Of a DNA stretch of 64,000 bases, positions 1-8,713 are shown piece after piece. The notes beneath the pieces are model-generated. The model worked only from the letters and a program-made list of their open reading frames with translations. It was not told where the DNA came from and did no database searches. How positions within the stretch are numbered: the stretch's first letter is position 1; every line of letters begins with the position of its first letter. Source of the DNA: Arthrobacter sp. Leaf337 (GTDB taxonomy: Bacteria; Actinomycetota; Actinomycetes; Actinomycetales; Micrococcaceae). Location: positions 381,212 to 445,211 of the forward strand of contig NZ_LMPC01000029.1 of the NCBI RefSeq assembly GCF_001423745.1. Direction: 5' to 3'. The position numbers and the translations under genes are program-made.

Positions 1-234
1 AGCGGACCCTACGACGTCGCATCAGCGGCGATCGTCACCACTGCGCCGCTCTACAGCGGGCGCGTCATACGGAACCGTGCCGGCCAACTGATGATGATGG
101 CCTGCCACGACGCCAACAGCGACGGTTCCTTCGACGGCGTCATCTCGGACCCACTTCCGCTCCACTGGGATCAGGAGCGCGGCGGCCTGACCACGACGCC
201 GACACAACAAACCAACACCGCCAAACCCGTTTAA
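1..234 (+). CDS. C-terminal end of a GH32/GH43-like glycoside hydrolase (partial)
   Basis: Only the last 77 codons are inside the window; the frame is open from base 1 to TAA at 232-234. The visible part (APLYSGRVIRNRAGQLMMMA, then DPLPLHWD) resembles the last propeller blade of five-bladed beta-propeller glycosidases (GH32/43/68), where a residue pattern like YSGRxxRxxxGxW is common near the end. The next gene, an alpha-galactosidase, starts about 40 bp downstream on the same strand, so the two probably form a saccharide-degradation operon (raffinose- or sucrose-type sugars would fit). The family call rests on a short tail and is moderate; substrate cannot be read from this piece. Confidence 0.55.
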   Translation, partial: SGPYDVASAAIVTTAPLYSGRVIRNRAGQLMMMACHDANSDGSFDGVISDPLPLHWDQERGGLTTTPTQQTNTAKPV

Positions 235-273
235 CCCGTGACGGCCCCGACCACCCAATGCATGAGGAGTTCC

Positions 274-2514
274 ATGCCAACCGATAACCAGGGCGCGCTC
301 CTGCAGCTGACCGCCGCCGGAGTGACCGTGCTGATAGACGCCACGGCCGGCCAGCTTCCCGCCATCGTCCACTGGGGCCCTGCGCTACCGGCTTTGACTG
401 CCGATCAGGCCCGTGCCCTGCTTGGAGCAAGCGTCCCGGTGGCCGGTTCCAACACCGTCGACCTGCCGCCCCGGCCCGGCCTGCTGCCCGGGCACCACAG
501 CGGCTGGACAGGCCGCCCCGGGTTAAGGGGCTCCTTCGACGGCGCTGGCTGGTCACCCAAGTTCCGCACCCAAACCGTGGCACTGAACGGCACCCCGGTC
601 ACAGGATTCACCTCCTCCGGGGCCGGTCTTCTCGAAGTCAGTGCCCTCGATGACGCCGGACGGCTGCGCCTCGACCTGACGCTGGAGCTGCTCCCGGGCG
701 GGCTGCTGCGCAGCCGGGCAGAACTGACCAACCTGTGCGACGAAAAGTACACGCTCGAAGACCTCGCCCTGTCCTACCCGATTCCCGCAGAGGCCACGGA
801 ACTGCTGGACTTCGCCGGCAACCACAACTATGAACGGATCCCCCAGCGCGGCACGCTGCGTACCGGCACCCACGTGCGCGAGAACCGCAAAGGCCGCACG
901 GGGGCCGACAGTGCGTTCATCCTGCACGCAGGAACGCCCGGATTCGGATTCGGCCATGGCGACGTCTGGGCCGTCCACACAGCCTGGAGCGGAAATCACC
1001 AGCACTATGCAGAACGCGTCTTCACCGGCGAGCAATTGCTCGGCGGCGGGGAGCTGCTCCTGCCAGGCGAAATCCGGCTGGGCCGCGACCACAGCTACAT
1101 GAGCCCCTGGATCTACGCCTCCTACGGGGCGGGACTCGACGAGGTCGCACACCGCTTCCATACCCACGTGCGCAGCCATACGCCGCGGGTCTCAGCTGAT
1201 CGACCGGTTAGCCTCAACGTTTGGGAGGCAGTGTACTTCGGGCACGACGCGGACAAACTCATCGACCTGGCCGAGCGTGCCGCCGCCGTCGGCGTCGAAC
1301 GGTACGTGCTCGACGACGGGTGGTTCGGTTCACGCCGCGACGACACGTCGGGGCTGGGCGACTGGGTGGTCTCCCCCGACGTGTGGCCCACCGGGCTCCA
1401 TCCTCTGGTGAAATCCGTCCACGATCTCGGGATGCAGTTCGGCCTGTGGTTCGAACCGGAAATGGTCAACCCCGACAGCGACGTCGCCCGAGCACACCCG
1501 GAATGGATCATGGCCGCCCGCACCGAATGGCCCGTGGAGTCACGCCACCAGCAGGTCCTCAACCTCGGCATCCCCGAAGCCTACGAACACGTCAAGAAGC
1601 AGATCCTCGCCATCCTCGCGGAGTACCCGGTCGACTACATCAAATGGGACCACAACCGCGACCTCATCGAAGCAGGCAACCAGCTCCACGAAGGCCGCCC
1701 GGGCGTTCACGACCAGACCCTGGCGTTCTACGCCCTGCTGCAGGAAATCCGGTCCCTGCATCCGGGGCTGGAAATCGAATCCTGCTCATCGGGCGGCGCC
1801 CGCGTCGACCTGGGCGTCCTGGAACACACGGACCGGGTCTGGGTGTCGGACAACATCGATCCCCACGACCGGCAGACCATGCTGCGCTGGACCGCGCAGC
1901 TGCTGCCGCCGGAGTACATGGGCTCCCACATCGCATCAGGGCGCTCCCACACCACCGGCCGCCAGCACGACCTGGCATTCCGGGCAGGCACCGCGATCTT
2001 CGGACATCTCGGCGTCGAGTGGGACCTTGCCCAGGCCTCACCCGAGGAGCTATCAGGCCTGCGCCGATGGATCGACTTCTACAAACAGGAACGCGGCCAG
2101 CTGCTCACCGGCGACGTCGTCCGAATGGACGGCCCCGACTCGAACGTTTTGGTTCACGGTGTCGTCAGCAGGGACCGTTCCCGGGCGATCTTCGCGGTAG
2201 CCGCGCTCGACGGCCTGTACCCGGATCCTGCCGGACGCCTGAAACTCCGCGGACTCGCCCCGGACGCAACGTACCTGGTGGAACCCGTCTTCCCAGGGAC
2301 CACGCCCGCCGGGCTCCTGCCGCCCGAATGGTGGGGTACGCCAACAGCCGGCGGCCAGGCGATCGAACGCACTTCCCTGCGCGGAGCCACCCGGGATGAC
2401 GTGACATTTCCCGGAGCCAGCCTCCCAGGCAGCGTCCTGGCGAAGGTCGGCGTGGCCTCCCCACGGATCCACCCCGACCAGGTGGTCCTCTACCGCATCA
2501 CCAAGACCGCGTGA
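274..2514 (+). CDS. GH36 alpha-galactosidase
   Basis: Hydrolyses terminal alpha-D-galactosyl residues (melibiose, raffinose family), probably in the cytoplasm since no signal peptide is seen. 746 aa, the usual length for bacterial GH36. An N-terminal beta-sandwich (about 1-320) precedes the (beta/alpha)8 barrel, with LDDGWFGSRRDD near residue 348, WFEPEMVNPDSD near 395, KWDHNRDL with nucleophile D459, ESCSSGGARVDLG near 500 and SDNIDPHDR with acid/base D526. A C-terminal beta domain follows. The ATG at 274 is chosen because GAGGAG lies 5 bp upstream; the frame is open from GTG 238, which would add 12 residues. It follows the glycosidase fragment and likely shares its operon. Confidence 0.93.
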   Translation: MPTDNQGALLQLTAAGVTVLIDATAGQLPAIVHWGPALPALTADQARALLGASVPVAGSNTVDLPPRPGLLPGHHSGWTGRPGLRGSFDGAGWSPKFRTQTVALNGTPVTGFTSSGAGLLEVSALDDAGRLRLDLTLELLPGGLLRSRAELTNLCDEKYTLEDLALSYPIPAEATELLDFAGNHNYERIPQRGTLRTGTHVRENRKGRTGADSAFILHAGTPGFGFGHGDVWAVHTAWSGNHQHYAERVFTGEQLLGGGELLLPGEIRLGRDHSYMSPWIYASYGAGLDEVAHRFHTHVRSHTPRVSADRPVSLNVWEAVYFGHDADKLIDLAERAAAVGVERYVLDDGWFGSRRDDTSGLGDWVVSPDVWPTGLHPLVKSVHDLGMQFGLWFEPEMVNPDSDVARAHPEWIMAARTEWPVESRHQQVLNLGIPEAYEHVKKQILAILAEYPVDYIKWDHNRDLIEAGNQLHEGRPGVHDQTLAFYALLQEIRSLHPGLEIESCSSGGARVDLGVLEHTDRVWVSDNIDPHDRQTMLRWTAQLLPPEYMGSHIASGRSHTTGRQHDLAFRAGTAIFGHLGVEWDLAQASPEELSGLRRWIDFYKQERGQLLTGDVVRMDGPDSNVLVHGVVSRDRSRAIFAVAALDGLYPDPAGRLKLRGLAPDATYLVEPVFPGTTPAGLLPPEWWGTPTAGGQAIERTSLRGATRDDVTFPGASLPGSVLAKVGVASPRIHPDQVVLYRITKTA

Positions 2515-2548
2515 ACCCATCGCCGACCAGAGCAGCAAAGGGAACCAT

Positions 2549-2902
2549 ATGATCACACACATCAAACCGGGTCAGGCTTTGCAGGTCACCGGAAACAGCA
2601 TCACCCACATTGAGGACGAAGGGTTCGGGTGTGAACAAGTAATGATGGAACTCTGCGGTTCTTCTTTTTCATGGCGTTCCAAGGTCCTGTCAGCCTTTCA
2701 GGCCCTGATCGCCCCACATTCACCTGAGCCGTCTCCGCTTACAACGGGAACGTGCCCCTCCTGGGTGGGGGCTACCGAACGGTCCGGCCACAGCATGGAA
2801 CTCGGAGACTGTCGGAAGTTGCCTGCAGCCTGTCCAACTACGCAGCCAAGGTCGGGCCGCCCCCGGACGGGTTACCCTCCGGCGCGGAGGCGGCCTGCGT
2901 AA
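2549..2902 (+). pseudogene. possible 5' remnant of a truncated gene
   Basis: AAAGGGAACCAT precedes an ATG at 2549 and the first 35 codons (MITHIKPGQALQVTGNSITH, then IEDEGFGCEQVMMEL) have coding-like composition, 34 bp after the alpha-galactosidase stop. Beyond about 2650 the frame stays open but composition and peptide look non-coding, and it runs into the 3' end of the convergent antiporter gene. The simplest reading is a third operon gene that lost most of its body. I recognise no family, and the fragment may equally be chance. Confidence 0.2.
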
Positions 2903-4022
2903 ACGTGCGGGCGGCCCGTGAGCCGGCGGCGGTGCTCGCCGCGATGGTGATGAGGGCTCCGAGAATCATGGCCGCGGCCTCCCCCGGTTCCAACAAATGC
3001 AATTGGGAGCCGATTGTGGCAGCGGCAACCGGCACTCCTAACTGGGACGCTGCAAGCATAGCCAGCGGCAGAGGCTGGCCGAGTAGCCGAAGGCTTCCAT
3101 GGACCAGCAAGGTTCCCAGTCCCAGGCAAATACCGAGGAGAAACATTTTCGGGCTTATCGCAAGGGTGCGCAGATCGAGCGATGCGCCCAGCCAGACGAA
3201 GAACACCGGCCCTAGAAAGCCGTCGCTGACGGCGAACAGTTGATGAGCCAGTCGCCTGGGTTCGCCCACCGCTGCAACCACCAGGCCGAAGGAGAACCCG
3301 GCCAGCATGATGGACACGTGGCCGGCCACCGCAAGCCCGGAGAGCGCGAAGAGCACAGCAAGTTGGATCCTCAGCTCCAGGGCGAACTTCCGATCCTCGG
3401 ACAGGTCATGCACCCGTCCGCGCGTGCCGCTGCGCTCCAGCCAGCGAAGTACAAAGAACAAAACCGCCGCGCACGCCGCGACGACGGCTGCCCCAACGGC
3501 GGCCCTCGGCGCGTTGGGTGGGTCGACAGCAAGCGGAAGCGCCACAATGCAGGCGATGTCCGCTACCGCCACTTGCGCCGTCGTCGTCAGGACCTTTGGT
3601 CCCCTCAGCCGCAACGAATCGACGATCGGCAGGACCAGGGCTGCCGACGAGGAAGCGAGCAGAACAATGTAAAGGGGAGCATGTCCGGTGCCGAACGCAA
3701 AGGCAGTGACGATACCGACGACGGCCGCCAACACTGCGGCGATGCCGGCACGCAGCGCGCCCGCGCCCAGTGCCGGGCGGATGGCTTCGTCCCGCACTGG
3801 GACATGTGTCCCGGCCACGAACATAACGAGGGCGAACCCTACGTCGGCCACAAAGGTGAACGTGGGGTCCGAGGAGTCGACCAGACCCAACCCCGTGCGC
3901 CCGATGGCGATACCTGCCAGTAACTGCCCTAGCACCACGGGCAGATGCCATTTCCGGGGAAGTGCCAGCAGCGGTCCGAGTAGCGCGACCGCGGCGATCA
4001 GCGAAAGCTGAAAGAACGACAC
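2838..4022 (-). CDS. CPA2-type cation:proton antiporter
   Basis: Monovalent cation/H+ exchange across the inner membrane (Kef/NhaS-like CPA2 family). 394 aa, almost entirely hydrophobic, with about 11-12 predicted membrane segments. Features typical of the family: an N-terminal helix pair ending in GQLLAGIAIGRTGLG (about 32-46), a conserved glycine-rich third segment FVADVGFALVMFVAGTHV, and FLGPVFFVWLGASLDL near 260. No cytoplasmic RCK/TrkA-N domain follows, so it is the short membrane-only form. ATG at 4022 has AGGAGG-like bases just upstream on the minus strand (TGGAAGGAGGAAGGT). It stands alone and converges with the glycosidase operon. The transported ion is not readable. Confidence 0.88.
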   Translation of the reverse strand: MSFFQLSLIAAVALLGPLLALPRKWHLPVVLGQLLAGIAIGRTGLGLVDSSDPTFTFVADVGFALVMFVAGTHVPVRDEAIRPALGAGALRAGIAAVLAAVVGIVTAFAFGTGHAPLYIVLLASSSAALVLPIVDSLRLRGPKVLTTTAQVAVADIACIVALPLAVDPPNAPRAAVGAAVVAACAAVLFFVLRWLERSGTRGRVHDLSEDRKFALELRIQLAVLFALSGLAVAGHVSIMLAGFSFGLVVAAVGEPRRLAHQLFAVSDGFLGPVFFVWLGASLDLRTLAISPKMFLLGICLGLGTLLVHGSLRLLGQPLPLAMLAASQLGVPVAAATIGSQLHLLEPGEAAAMILGALITIAASTAAGSRAARTFTQAASAPEGNPSGGGPTLAA

Positions 4023-4341
4023 CTTCCTCCTTCCAGCGGGATTGCGCCTGGCTTGCGGCAGTTACCGCGGCGCGTCAGCCAGTTTTGTTGGAATGTCGCT
4101 GTTTTCGTCCGCGTAGTAGCTTGCGCATACCCGATGGTAACCATCGACCGGCCATCATTGCGGGAATCCCTCGGGCCAGCGATGCTCGAGGGGGCGCCCT
4201 TGAGCGACGCGACAATGGTGGCAACAACGTCGGCGGATCCGACGCGGAGCGGGTACAGGACGTCGTCCAGGAGGGGGTCGACTTCGACGCGCGACCCGGT
4301 TCGGTTCACACCGCCGTCGAGCGGGTGGTTAGGCTGGGTGG
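4023..4341. other. intergenic region with a possible decayed minus-strand gene start
   Basis: About 320 bp between the antiporter and the phosphatase. On the minus strand, a GTG at 4307-4309 opens a coding-like frame (VNRTGSRVEVDPLLDDVLYP, then LRVGSADVVATIVASLKGAP) for roughly 45 codons with strong GC at third positions. It degrades toward 4150 and overlaps the antiporter start at 3998. It may be the surviving 5' end of a gene once divergent from the phosphatase. No family recognised. Confidence 0.3.
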
Positions 4342-5034
4342 ATGGCGACAGTTATTCTCGTGCGGCACGGCCGCACCACAGCCAATGCCACTGGAGTGCT
4401 GGCGGGTCGGGCCGCAGGCGTCAGCCTGGACCAGATCGGGCGCGACCAGGCGGCTCTGACCGGAGACCGGCTCGCGGCCGTGCCAGTAGTCGGGGTGGTG
4501 TCGAGCCCTCTTGAGCGTTGTCAGCAGACCGCCCGGCTCATCCTCGATCGCCAGGCTGGCTCGCCGTATGCGCCGGTCGATCTCGATCTCACCGAGTGCG
4601 ATTACGGCCAGTGGCAGGGCCGCACGCTCAGTGATCTCGCGACCGAAGATTTGTGGCCGGTTGTCCAGTCGCAACCGTCCGCCGTCGTCTTTCCCGGCGG
4701 TGAATCCATGGCCGCGATGCAGGCTCGGTCGGTGGCAGCGATTCGACGTCACGATGCAGCCTTCGAAGCCGAGTACGGGCCAGGGGCCGTGTGGGTGGCG
4801 GTGAGTCACGGTGACATCATCAAGTCAATCCTCGCCGACGCGCTCGGCATGCACCTAGACCTGTTCCAGCGGATTAACGTGGGCCCCGCCTCCGTATCGA
4901 TCGTGCGCTACGGCGCTAGTCGGCCGAGCGTTTACGCGACCAACACCGACGCGGGAGATTTGTCGTGGCTGTCGAACGGCATCCAGTCTGGCGATGCGCC
5001 GGTGGGCGGCGGTGCAGGGCAAAAGGCGCCATGA
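4342..5034 (+). CDS. histidine phosphatase family protein (MSMEG_4193-type)
   Basis: Phosphoglycerate-mutase-like (branch 1/2 histidine phosphatase) fold. 230 aa. The catalytic RHG motif is at residues 8-10 (VRHGRT, H9), LERCQQTA near 55 matches the conserved SPLxRxxQTA block, and the second catalytic His is H156 in VAVSHGD. This subgroup (probable phosphomutase, MSMEG_4193 type) is characteristically found upstream of DUF3090 and SCO1664-family genes in Actinomycetota, as here (24 bp gap, same strand). The physiological substrate is unknown. The ATG at 4342 is the first in-frame start; the upstream RBS is weak (GGGTGG). Confidence 0.9.
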   Translation: MATVILVRHGRTTANATGVLAGRAAGVSLDQIGRDQAALTGDRLAAVPVVGVVSSPLERCQQTARLILDRQAGSPYAPVDLDLTECDYGQWQGRTLSDLATEDLWPVVQSQPSAVVFPGGESMAAMQARSVAAIRRHDAAFEAEYGPGAVWVAVSHGDIIKSILADALGMHLDLFQRINVGPASVSIVRYGASRPSVYATNTDAGDLSWLSNGIQSGDAPVGGGAGQKAP

Positions 5035-5058
5035 ACCTCATATGCCTAGAATACTGAC

Positions 5059-5613
5059 ATGCCTACACTTGTTCACGAGTTTGCCTGGCCTGATCGGGTC
5101 GTCGTTGGCACCATTGGCCTTCCGGGGGCGCGCACGTTCTACCTGCAGGTGCGGGCAGGGACGCAGATCGTGAGTATTGCCCTGGAGAAGCAGCATTCGG
5201 CTCTGCTCGCGGAGAAGATCGACGAAATTCTCGACCAGCTTCTCACCGTCGAGGGCAACCCCCACAGCGTTCCCACCAGTACTCCCATTGAGTTGGTTGA
5301 CAATGACCAGCTCGAGGCCGTTCAGGAGCAGTTTCGGACTGGCGCCATGAGTTTAGGTTGGGACCCGACGACGGCGCAGGTCGTGATAGAGGCCTACCCG
5401 ATCACCGATGTCGACACTGATAACAACGACGAATCGCTTGATGAAGACGACGCTGACGTGCCCGAAATGCTGCTGGTGCGGATGCCGGTTGGCACCGCCC
5501 GCGCATTTGCTAAGCGCACGCGTGAGGTTGTGGGCGCCGGGCGTCCCGCGTGCCCGCTCTGCGGTTACCCCGTAGACGCCGACGGGCACGTCTGCACTCT
5601 GCCCGAGGTCTGA
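5059..5613 (+). CDS. DUF3090 family protein
   Basis: 184 aa, cytoplasmic. The N-terminus (about residues 3-60) matches the DUF3090 pattern FxxPDRFVxGTVGxPGxRTFYLQ as FAWPDRVVVGTIGLPGARTF. The acidic middle (DTDNNDESLDEDDADVPE) is linker-like. The C-terminus carries CPLCGYPVDADGHVC, a compact cysteine cluster that could bind zinc. The function of the family is unknown. It is the middle gene of the conserved triad, and its TGA overlaps the next ATG (TGATG at 5611-5615), indicating translational coupling with the SCO1664-family gene. Confidence 0.9.
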   Translation: MPTLVHEFAWPDRVVVGTIGLPGARTFYLQVRAGTQIVSIALEKQHSALLAEKIDEILDQLLTVEGNPHSVPTSTPIELVDNDQLEAVQEQFRTGAMSLGWDPTTAQVVIEAYPITDVDTDNNDESLDEDDADVPEMLLVRMPVGTARAFAKRTREVVGAGRPACPLCGYPVDADGHVCTLPEV

Positions 5614-6380
5614 TGCCGGCGCCCGACCTGTTCACGGCCGAGCTGACGCTCACTGGGCGCATCACCACGGCGTCGAACGCTACATTTCTGGGCAGCATCG
5701 GCGACACGACAGTCGTCTATAAGCCGATAGCCGGGGAGAAACCGCTGTGGGATTTTCCCGACGGCTTCCTTGCCCACCGGGAGGTTGCCGCCTATCTGGT
5801 TTCGGAGGTCCTCGGCTGGAACGTGGTGCCACGCACCTGGCTGCGCGATGGTCCGTTCGGCGCAGGGATGGTGCAGCTGTGGCAGGAGACAGACCCCGAC
5901 CAAAACGCGGTGGACCTCGTTGCGTCGGACGACGTACCGGAGACCGGTTGGAAACACGTCCTCGAGGGTCAGGATGAGAACGGACGGATGGTCGCCCTCA
6001 TACACGAGGACTCTCCGGTGCTCAGACGCATGGCGGTGTTCGACGTCGTCGTGAACAACGCCGACCGCAAAGGCGACCACATTCTGGCAATGACGGACGG
6101 ACACCGGCACGGCGTGGACCATGGGCTCACCTTTCACCGTGACCACAAGCTGCGCACGGTGCTGTGGGGATGGCTGGGAGACGCTCTGACCGCCGAGGAA
6201 CGCGACGGCATAGACCGTGTCAGCGAAGGACTGCACGGTGGGCTGGGCCGGGACCTGGCGGACTTGCTCAGCGCCGAAGAAATCGCATCGCTGGCTTCGC
6301 GCTGCGCCCGGTTGCGCCTGGCAGGGCGGTTTCCGGCTCCGAGCGGGGAAATGTCTGCGGTGCCCTGGCCGCTGTTTTAA
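5613..6380 (+). CDS. SCO1664 family protein (PI3/4-kinase-like fold)
   Basis: 255 aa. The family has a distant phosphatidylinositol 3-/4-kinase-like catalytic core. Visible blocks are TVVYKPIAGEKPLWDFPDG near 30-50 (nucleotide-binding Lys in YKP), FDVVVNNADRKGDH near 150 (catalytic-loop-like NNADR) and GVDHGLTFH near 170 (metal-binding DHG). The start is ATG 5613, which overlaps the DUF3090 stop; the frame is open further upstream (from 5550) but that extension overlaps the previous gene. In many actinobacteria the next gene is mshC (mycothiol ligase); here it is absent and non-coding DNA plus an IS481 element follow. Confidence 0.88.
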   Translation: MPAPDLFTAELTLTGRITTASNATFLGSIGDTTVVYKPIAGEKPLWDFPDGFLAHREVAAYLVSEVLGWNVVPRTWLRDGPFGAGMVQLWQETDPDQNAVDLVASDDVPETGWKHVLEGQDENGRMVALIHEDSPVLRRMAVFDVVVNNADRKGDHILAMTDGHRHGVDHGLTFHRDHKLRTVLWGWLGDALTAEERDGIDRVSEGLHGGLGRDLADLLSAEEIASLASRCARLRLAGRFPAPSGEMSAVPWPLF

Positions 6381-6857
6381 GGTAATTACGGCTAAGGCTT
6401 CGCAGGCTGTGACAAGTTGATGGCATGGATCTTAAGGTAGCGACGGAGCTCGTCATTCCTGAGCACGAGCTCCGCTGGCGATTTTCCTAGGAGCCCAGCC
6501 CCGGCCGACTACCCCCTATTCCGAAGGTTTGGGCCATGGGAGACATCAACTGTCACCGGGAATTCACTGCCCAAACGCCCATAACAGCGCGGGACATCAC
6601 GCTTAAAATCCGCAGCGTCATGTACTCCGCGCCGAAGGTATCCATGAACGGGTAGCAACGAAACAACCAACGACGCAGGAAAGAATCTCCCACCCGATTT
6701 GTCTTTGGTTATGTTGCCTCAGCCAGTCACGTCCATGAACAGGTGACACAAAGACAAAACCGCCGGCCGGGGAAGCAAGGAGGCAGCCGACCACAGCAAC
6801 GGCCACCAACAAAAACGGCCCCCGTCCGGCGCTAGCACGACCCAGTCCCAAGTGTTA
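6381..6857. other. gene-free stretch between SCO1664-family gene and IS481 element
   Basis: 477 bp without a credible gene. A 77-codon minus-strand frame (6618-6851) has a hydrophobic start but ordinary-looking composition, no ribosome binding site and low GC at third positions. No clear terminator or repeat was seen. Confidence 0.4.
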
Positions 6858-6891
6858 TGTCTCGGGACATGGGTGACAGTTTTGTTTCAGG
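6858..6891 (+). repeat. left terminal inverted repeat of IS481 element
   Basis: Matches the reverse complement of 8214-8247 at 32 of 34 positions. Further copies of the sub-motif GGTGACA/C occur just inside (6920s), which may be additional transposase-binding half-sites. Confidence 0.9.
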
Positions 6892-6949
6892 TCAACCGTG
6901 ACAGTTCAGGGGTTCTTGGTGGTGACACTTCTGCCGATCTGATTGGTGG

Positions 6950-8218
6950 ATGAGTGGAGTTGAGCCTGTTGATCCTCGTGTCCGTTTAGCGATCTCGCAG
7001 TGGCCGGAAGATCCGCCGCGTGGTGCCGTGACATCGTTCTGTGCCGAGCATGGCATCTCCCGTAAGACGTTTTACGTGTTGCTGGGCCGAGCCCGGGCCG
7101 AGGGCCCGGCTGCGGCGTTGGAACCGCGGTCCCGCCGGCCGCGCACGAGCCCGTCCAGGATCAGTGACGAGGCCAAGGAGCAGGCACTGCGGGTGCGGGC
7201 GGCATTGGAGCGCTCGGGCCTGGACCACGGGCCGATCAGCGTGTTCGAGAAGATGAAATCCATGGGCCTGGAACCGGTGCCCTCGGTTGCGTCGCTGGCC
7301 AGAATCTTCCGTCAAAGCGGTGTCGCGAGGCTGGAGCCGCGGAAGAAGCCCCGGGCCGCATACCGCCGATTCGTTTACCCGGCCCCGAACTGTCTGTGGC
7401 AGTTGGATGCGACCGAGTACGTCCTCACCGGCGGCCGTAAATGCGTGATCTTCCAACTCATCGATGACCACTCCCGCTTCGCGGTCGCCTCCCACGTTGC
7501 CGCCGGGGAAACATCCGAAGCCGCGATCACGGTAGTGAAGAAGGGCATCACCACGCACGGGGTACCCCAGAAACTGCTCACGGACAACGGGGCCGCGTTG
7601 AACCCTTCACGGCGGGGCCGCCAAGGCCAGCTCCTCACGTACGTCACCTCCCTTGGGATCGAGGCGATCACCGGCAAACCTTACAAACCGACCACACAGG
7701 GCAAGAACGAACGCTTCCACCGGACCCTGTTCCGGTTCCTGGACAAACAACCCCTCGCCGGGACCCTTGAACAGCTTCAGGAGCACGTCGACGCGTTCGA
7801 TCAGCTTTATAACACCGAACGCCCGCACCAGGGTTTGCCCGGGCGGATCACCCCGCAACAAGCATGGGACGCCACACCGGTCGCCGAGCCACCACACCCG
7901 AAACCTGTCCCGGCCCTCACGCACGACGGGACCCGCGGCGGCGGCCAGGCCACCCGCATCGCCTACCCCAACGGCAGAGTCACGATCAACAGCGTGGTCT
8001 ACATGATCGGCAGACCCTACGCCCGGCAGTGCATCCACGCGCTCTGGGACACCGAGACAATCCAGTTCTTCGATGACCAGGGCACCCACATCACGTCCTA
8101 CCCCCGTCCATCGGCCGGAACCAAAACAGTTGGAAACGGCAAGCCTCCAGGACGCACGGTCAAACAACCCACAACCGTCACCAATGTCCTGAAAGAAGAA
8201 ATGTCACCCATGTCCTGA
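6950..8218 (+). CDS. IS481-family transposase
   Basis: 422 aa DDE/RNase-H-fold transposase. The N-terminal helix-turn-helix (about 25-60, AVTSFCAEHGISRKTFYVLL) is followed by an Arg-rich linker (PRSRRPRTSP) and the rve integrase core from about 145. Catalytic residues are visible in WQLDATEYV (first Asp), LLTDNGAAL (second Asp) and GKNERFHRTL (Glu). The C-terminal beta domain (about 330-380) carries VTINSVVYMIGR. Length and order match the longer IS481 transposases. The frame is intact from ATG 6950, preceded by GGTGG. It lies entirely within the inverted repeats. Confidence 0.93.
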   Translation: MSGVEPVDPRVRLAISQWPEDPPRGAVTSFCAEHGISRKTFYVLLGRARAEGPAAALEPRSRRPRTSPSRISDEAKEQALRVRAALERSGLDHGPISVFEKMKSMGLEPVPSVASLARIFRQSGVARLEPRKKPRAAYRRFVYPAPNCLWQLDATEYVLTGGRKCVIFQLIDDHSRFAVASHVAAGETSEAAITVVKKGITTHGVPQKLLTDNGAALNPSRRGRQGQLLTYVTSLGIEAITGKPYKPTTQGKNERFHRTLFRFLDKQPLAGTLEQLQEHVDAFDQLYNTERPHQGLPGRITPQQAWDATPVAEPPHPKPVPALTHDGTRGGGQATRIAYPNGRVTINSVVYMIGRPYARQCIHALWDTETIQFFDDQGTHITSYPRPSAGTKTVGNGKPPGRTVKQPTTVTNVLKEEMSPMS

Positions 8219-8247
8219 CACAAAACCGTCACCCATGTCCCGAGACA
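8214..8247 (-). repeat. right terminal inverted repeat of IS481 element
   Basis: Mirror of 6858-6891. The last codons of the transposase (MSPMS, stop at 8216-8218) lie in the inner edge of this repeat, within a tandem copy of the GTCACCCATGTCC motif at 8202-8241. Confidence 0.9.
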
Positions 8248-8328
8248 TCACACAAAAGCGCCCGTGCACAAAGGCGTGCACAATGTGCACAGGGCGGTTT
8301 CCAACGATCGTCGCAACGGCTCTATTTG

Positions 8329-8358
8329 AAGGGCAACCATATCGCTCGGTTGCCCTTT
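8329..8358. terminator. strong hairpin, possible terminator
   Basis: AAGGGCAACC (8329-8338), a 9-nt loop and GGTTGCCCTTT (8348-8358) form a perfect 10-bp stem. A run of A precedes and TTT ends it, but there is no long U-tract, so it may act in either direction. It lies about 80 bp right of the IS481 element with no gene immediately before it. Confidence 0.45.
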
Positions 8359-8413
8359 GCCGGCCTGACCGCGCCCACGACGGCTGCCGGATTACAGTGC
8401 CGCAGAAGGCCCC

Positions 8414-8557
8414 GTGACCGTGAGGTTAACCGGACAGGTTCTATGGGAGTTCTACGGTCGCGCAAACGAGCGGGCCAAAAGATTCATCCGAGACCAGCGT
8501 CAGGCCATCGCTTCCTACGCAGAAGAACTTAGATCAAAGTTGCGTGATGGGCGCTGA
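8414..8557 (+). CDS. possible 47-aa small protein
   Basis: A GTG at 8414 (alternative GTG 8420) opens a short frame ending TGA 8555-8557. The peptide (LWEFYGRANERAKRFIRDQR, then QAIASYAEELRSKLRDGR) is highly charged and would form one long amphipathic helix. AGAAGG lies at 8404-8409. There is no homologue I recognise, and composition is only weakly coding-like. It could be the end of a decayed larger gene whose 5' part was lost near the IS481 insertion. Confidence 0.25.
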   Translation: MTVRLTGQVLWEFYGRANERAKRFIRDQRQAIASYAEELRSKLRDGR

Positions 8558-8713
8558 ACTGGTCGCGTGCGATCACGACCGGTCAGATGCCCGGTAAAAG
8601 TCGCTATCGCTCTGCGCGACCAATTCCTGGCAACCATTAGCCCCACTCGTTGAATGACCAGTTTTCGTCCCGCTCAGGGTTCCGCCTGTGACCTGCAGAA
8701 TCCTCTGGGGCGA

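Larger units (their letters stand above)
6858..8247 (+). mobile_element. complete IS481-family insertion sequence
   Basis: 1,390 bp element bounded by 34-bp terminal inverted repeats beginning TGTCTCGGGACATGGGTGAC (6858-6891 and 8214-8247; two mismatches) and carrying one intact transposase gene. IS481 elements typically start with TGT, as here. Flanks (AAGTGTTA on the left, TCACACAA on the right) show no obvious target-site duplication, so the ends may have been rearranged or the duplication is very short. The transposase is undamaged, so the element could be active. Confidence 0.9.

Noticed and set aside
6618..6851. 77-aa membrane protein on the minus strand
   Set aside because: Single hydrophobic stretch, no RBS, weak coding composition next to the IS481 left end.
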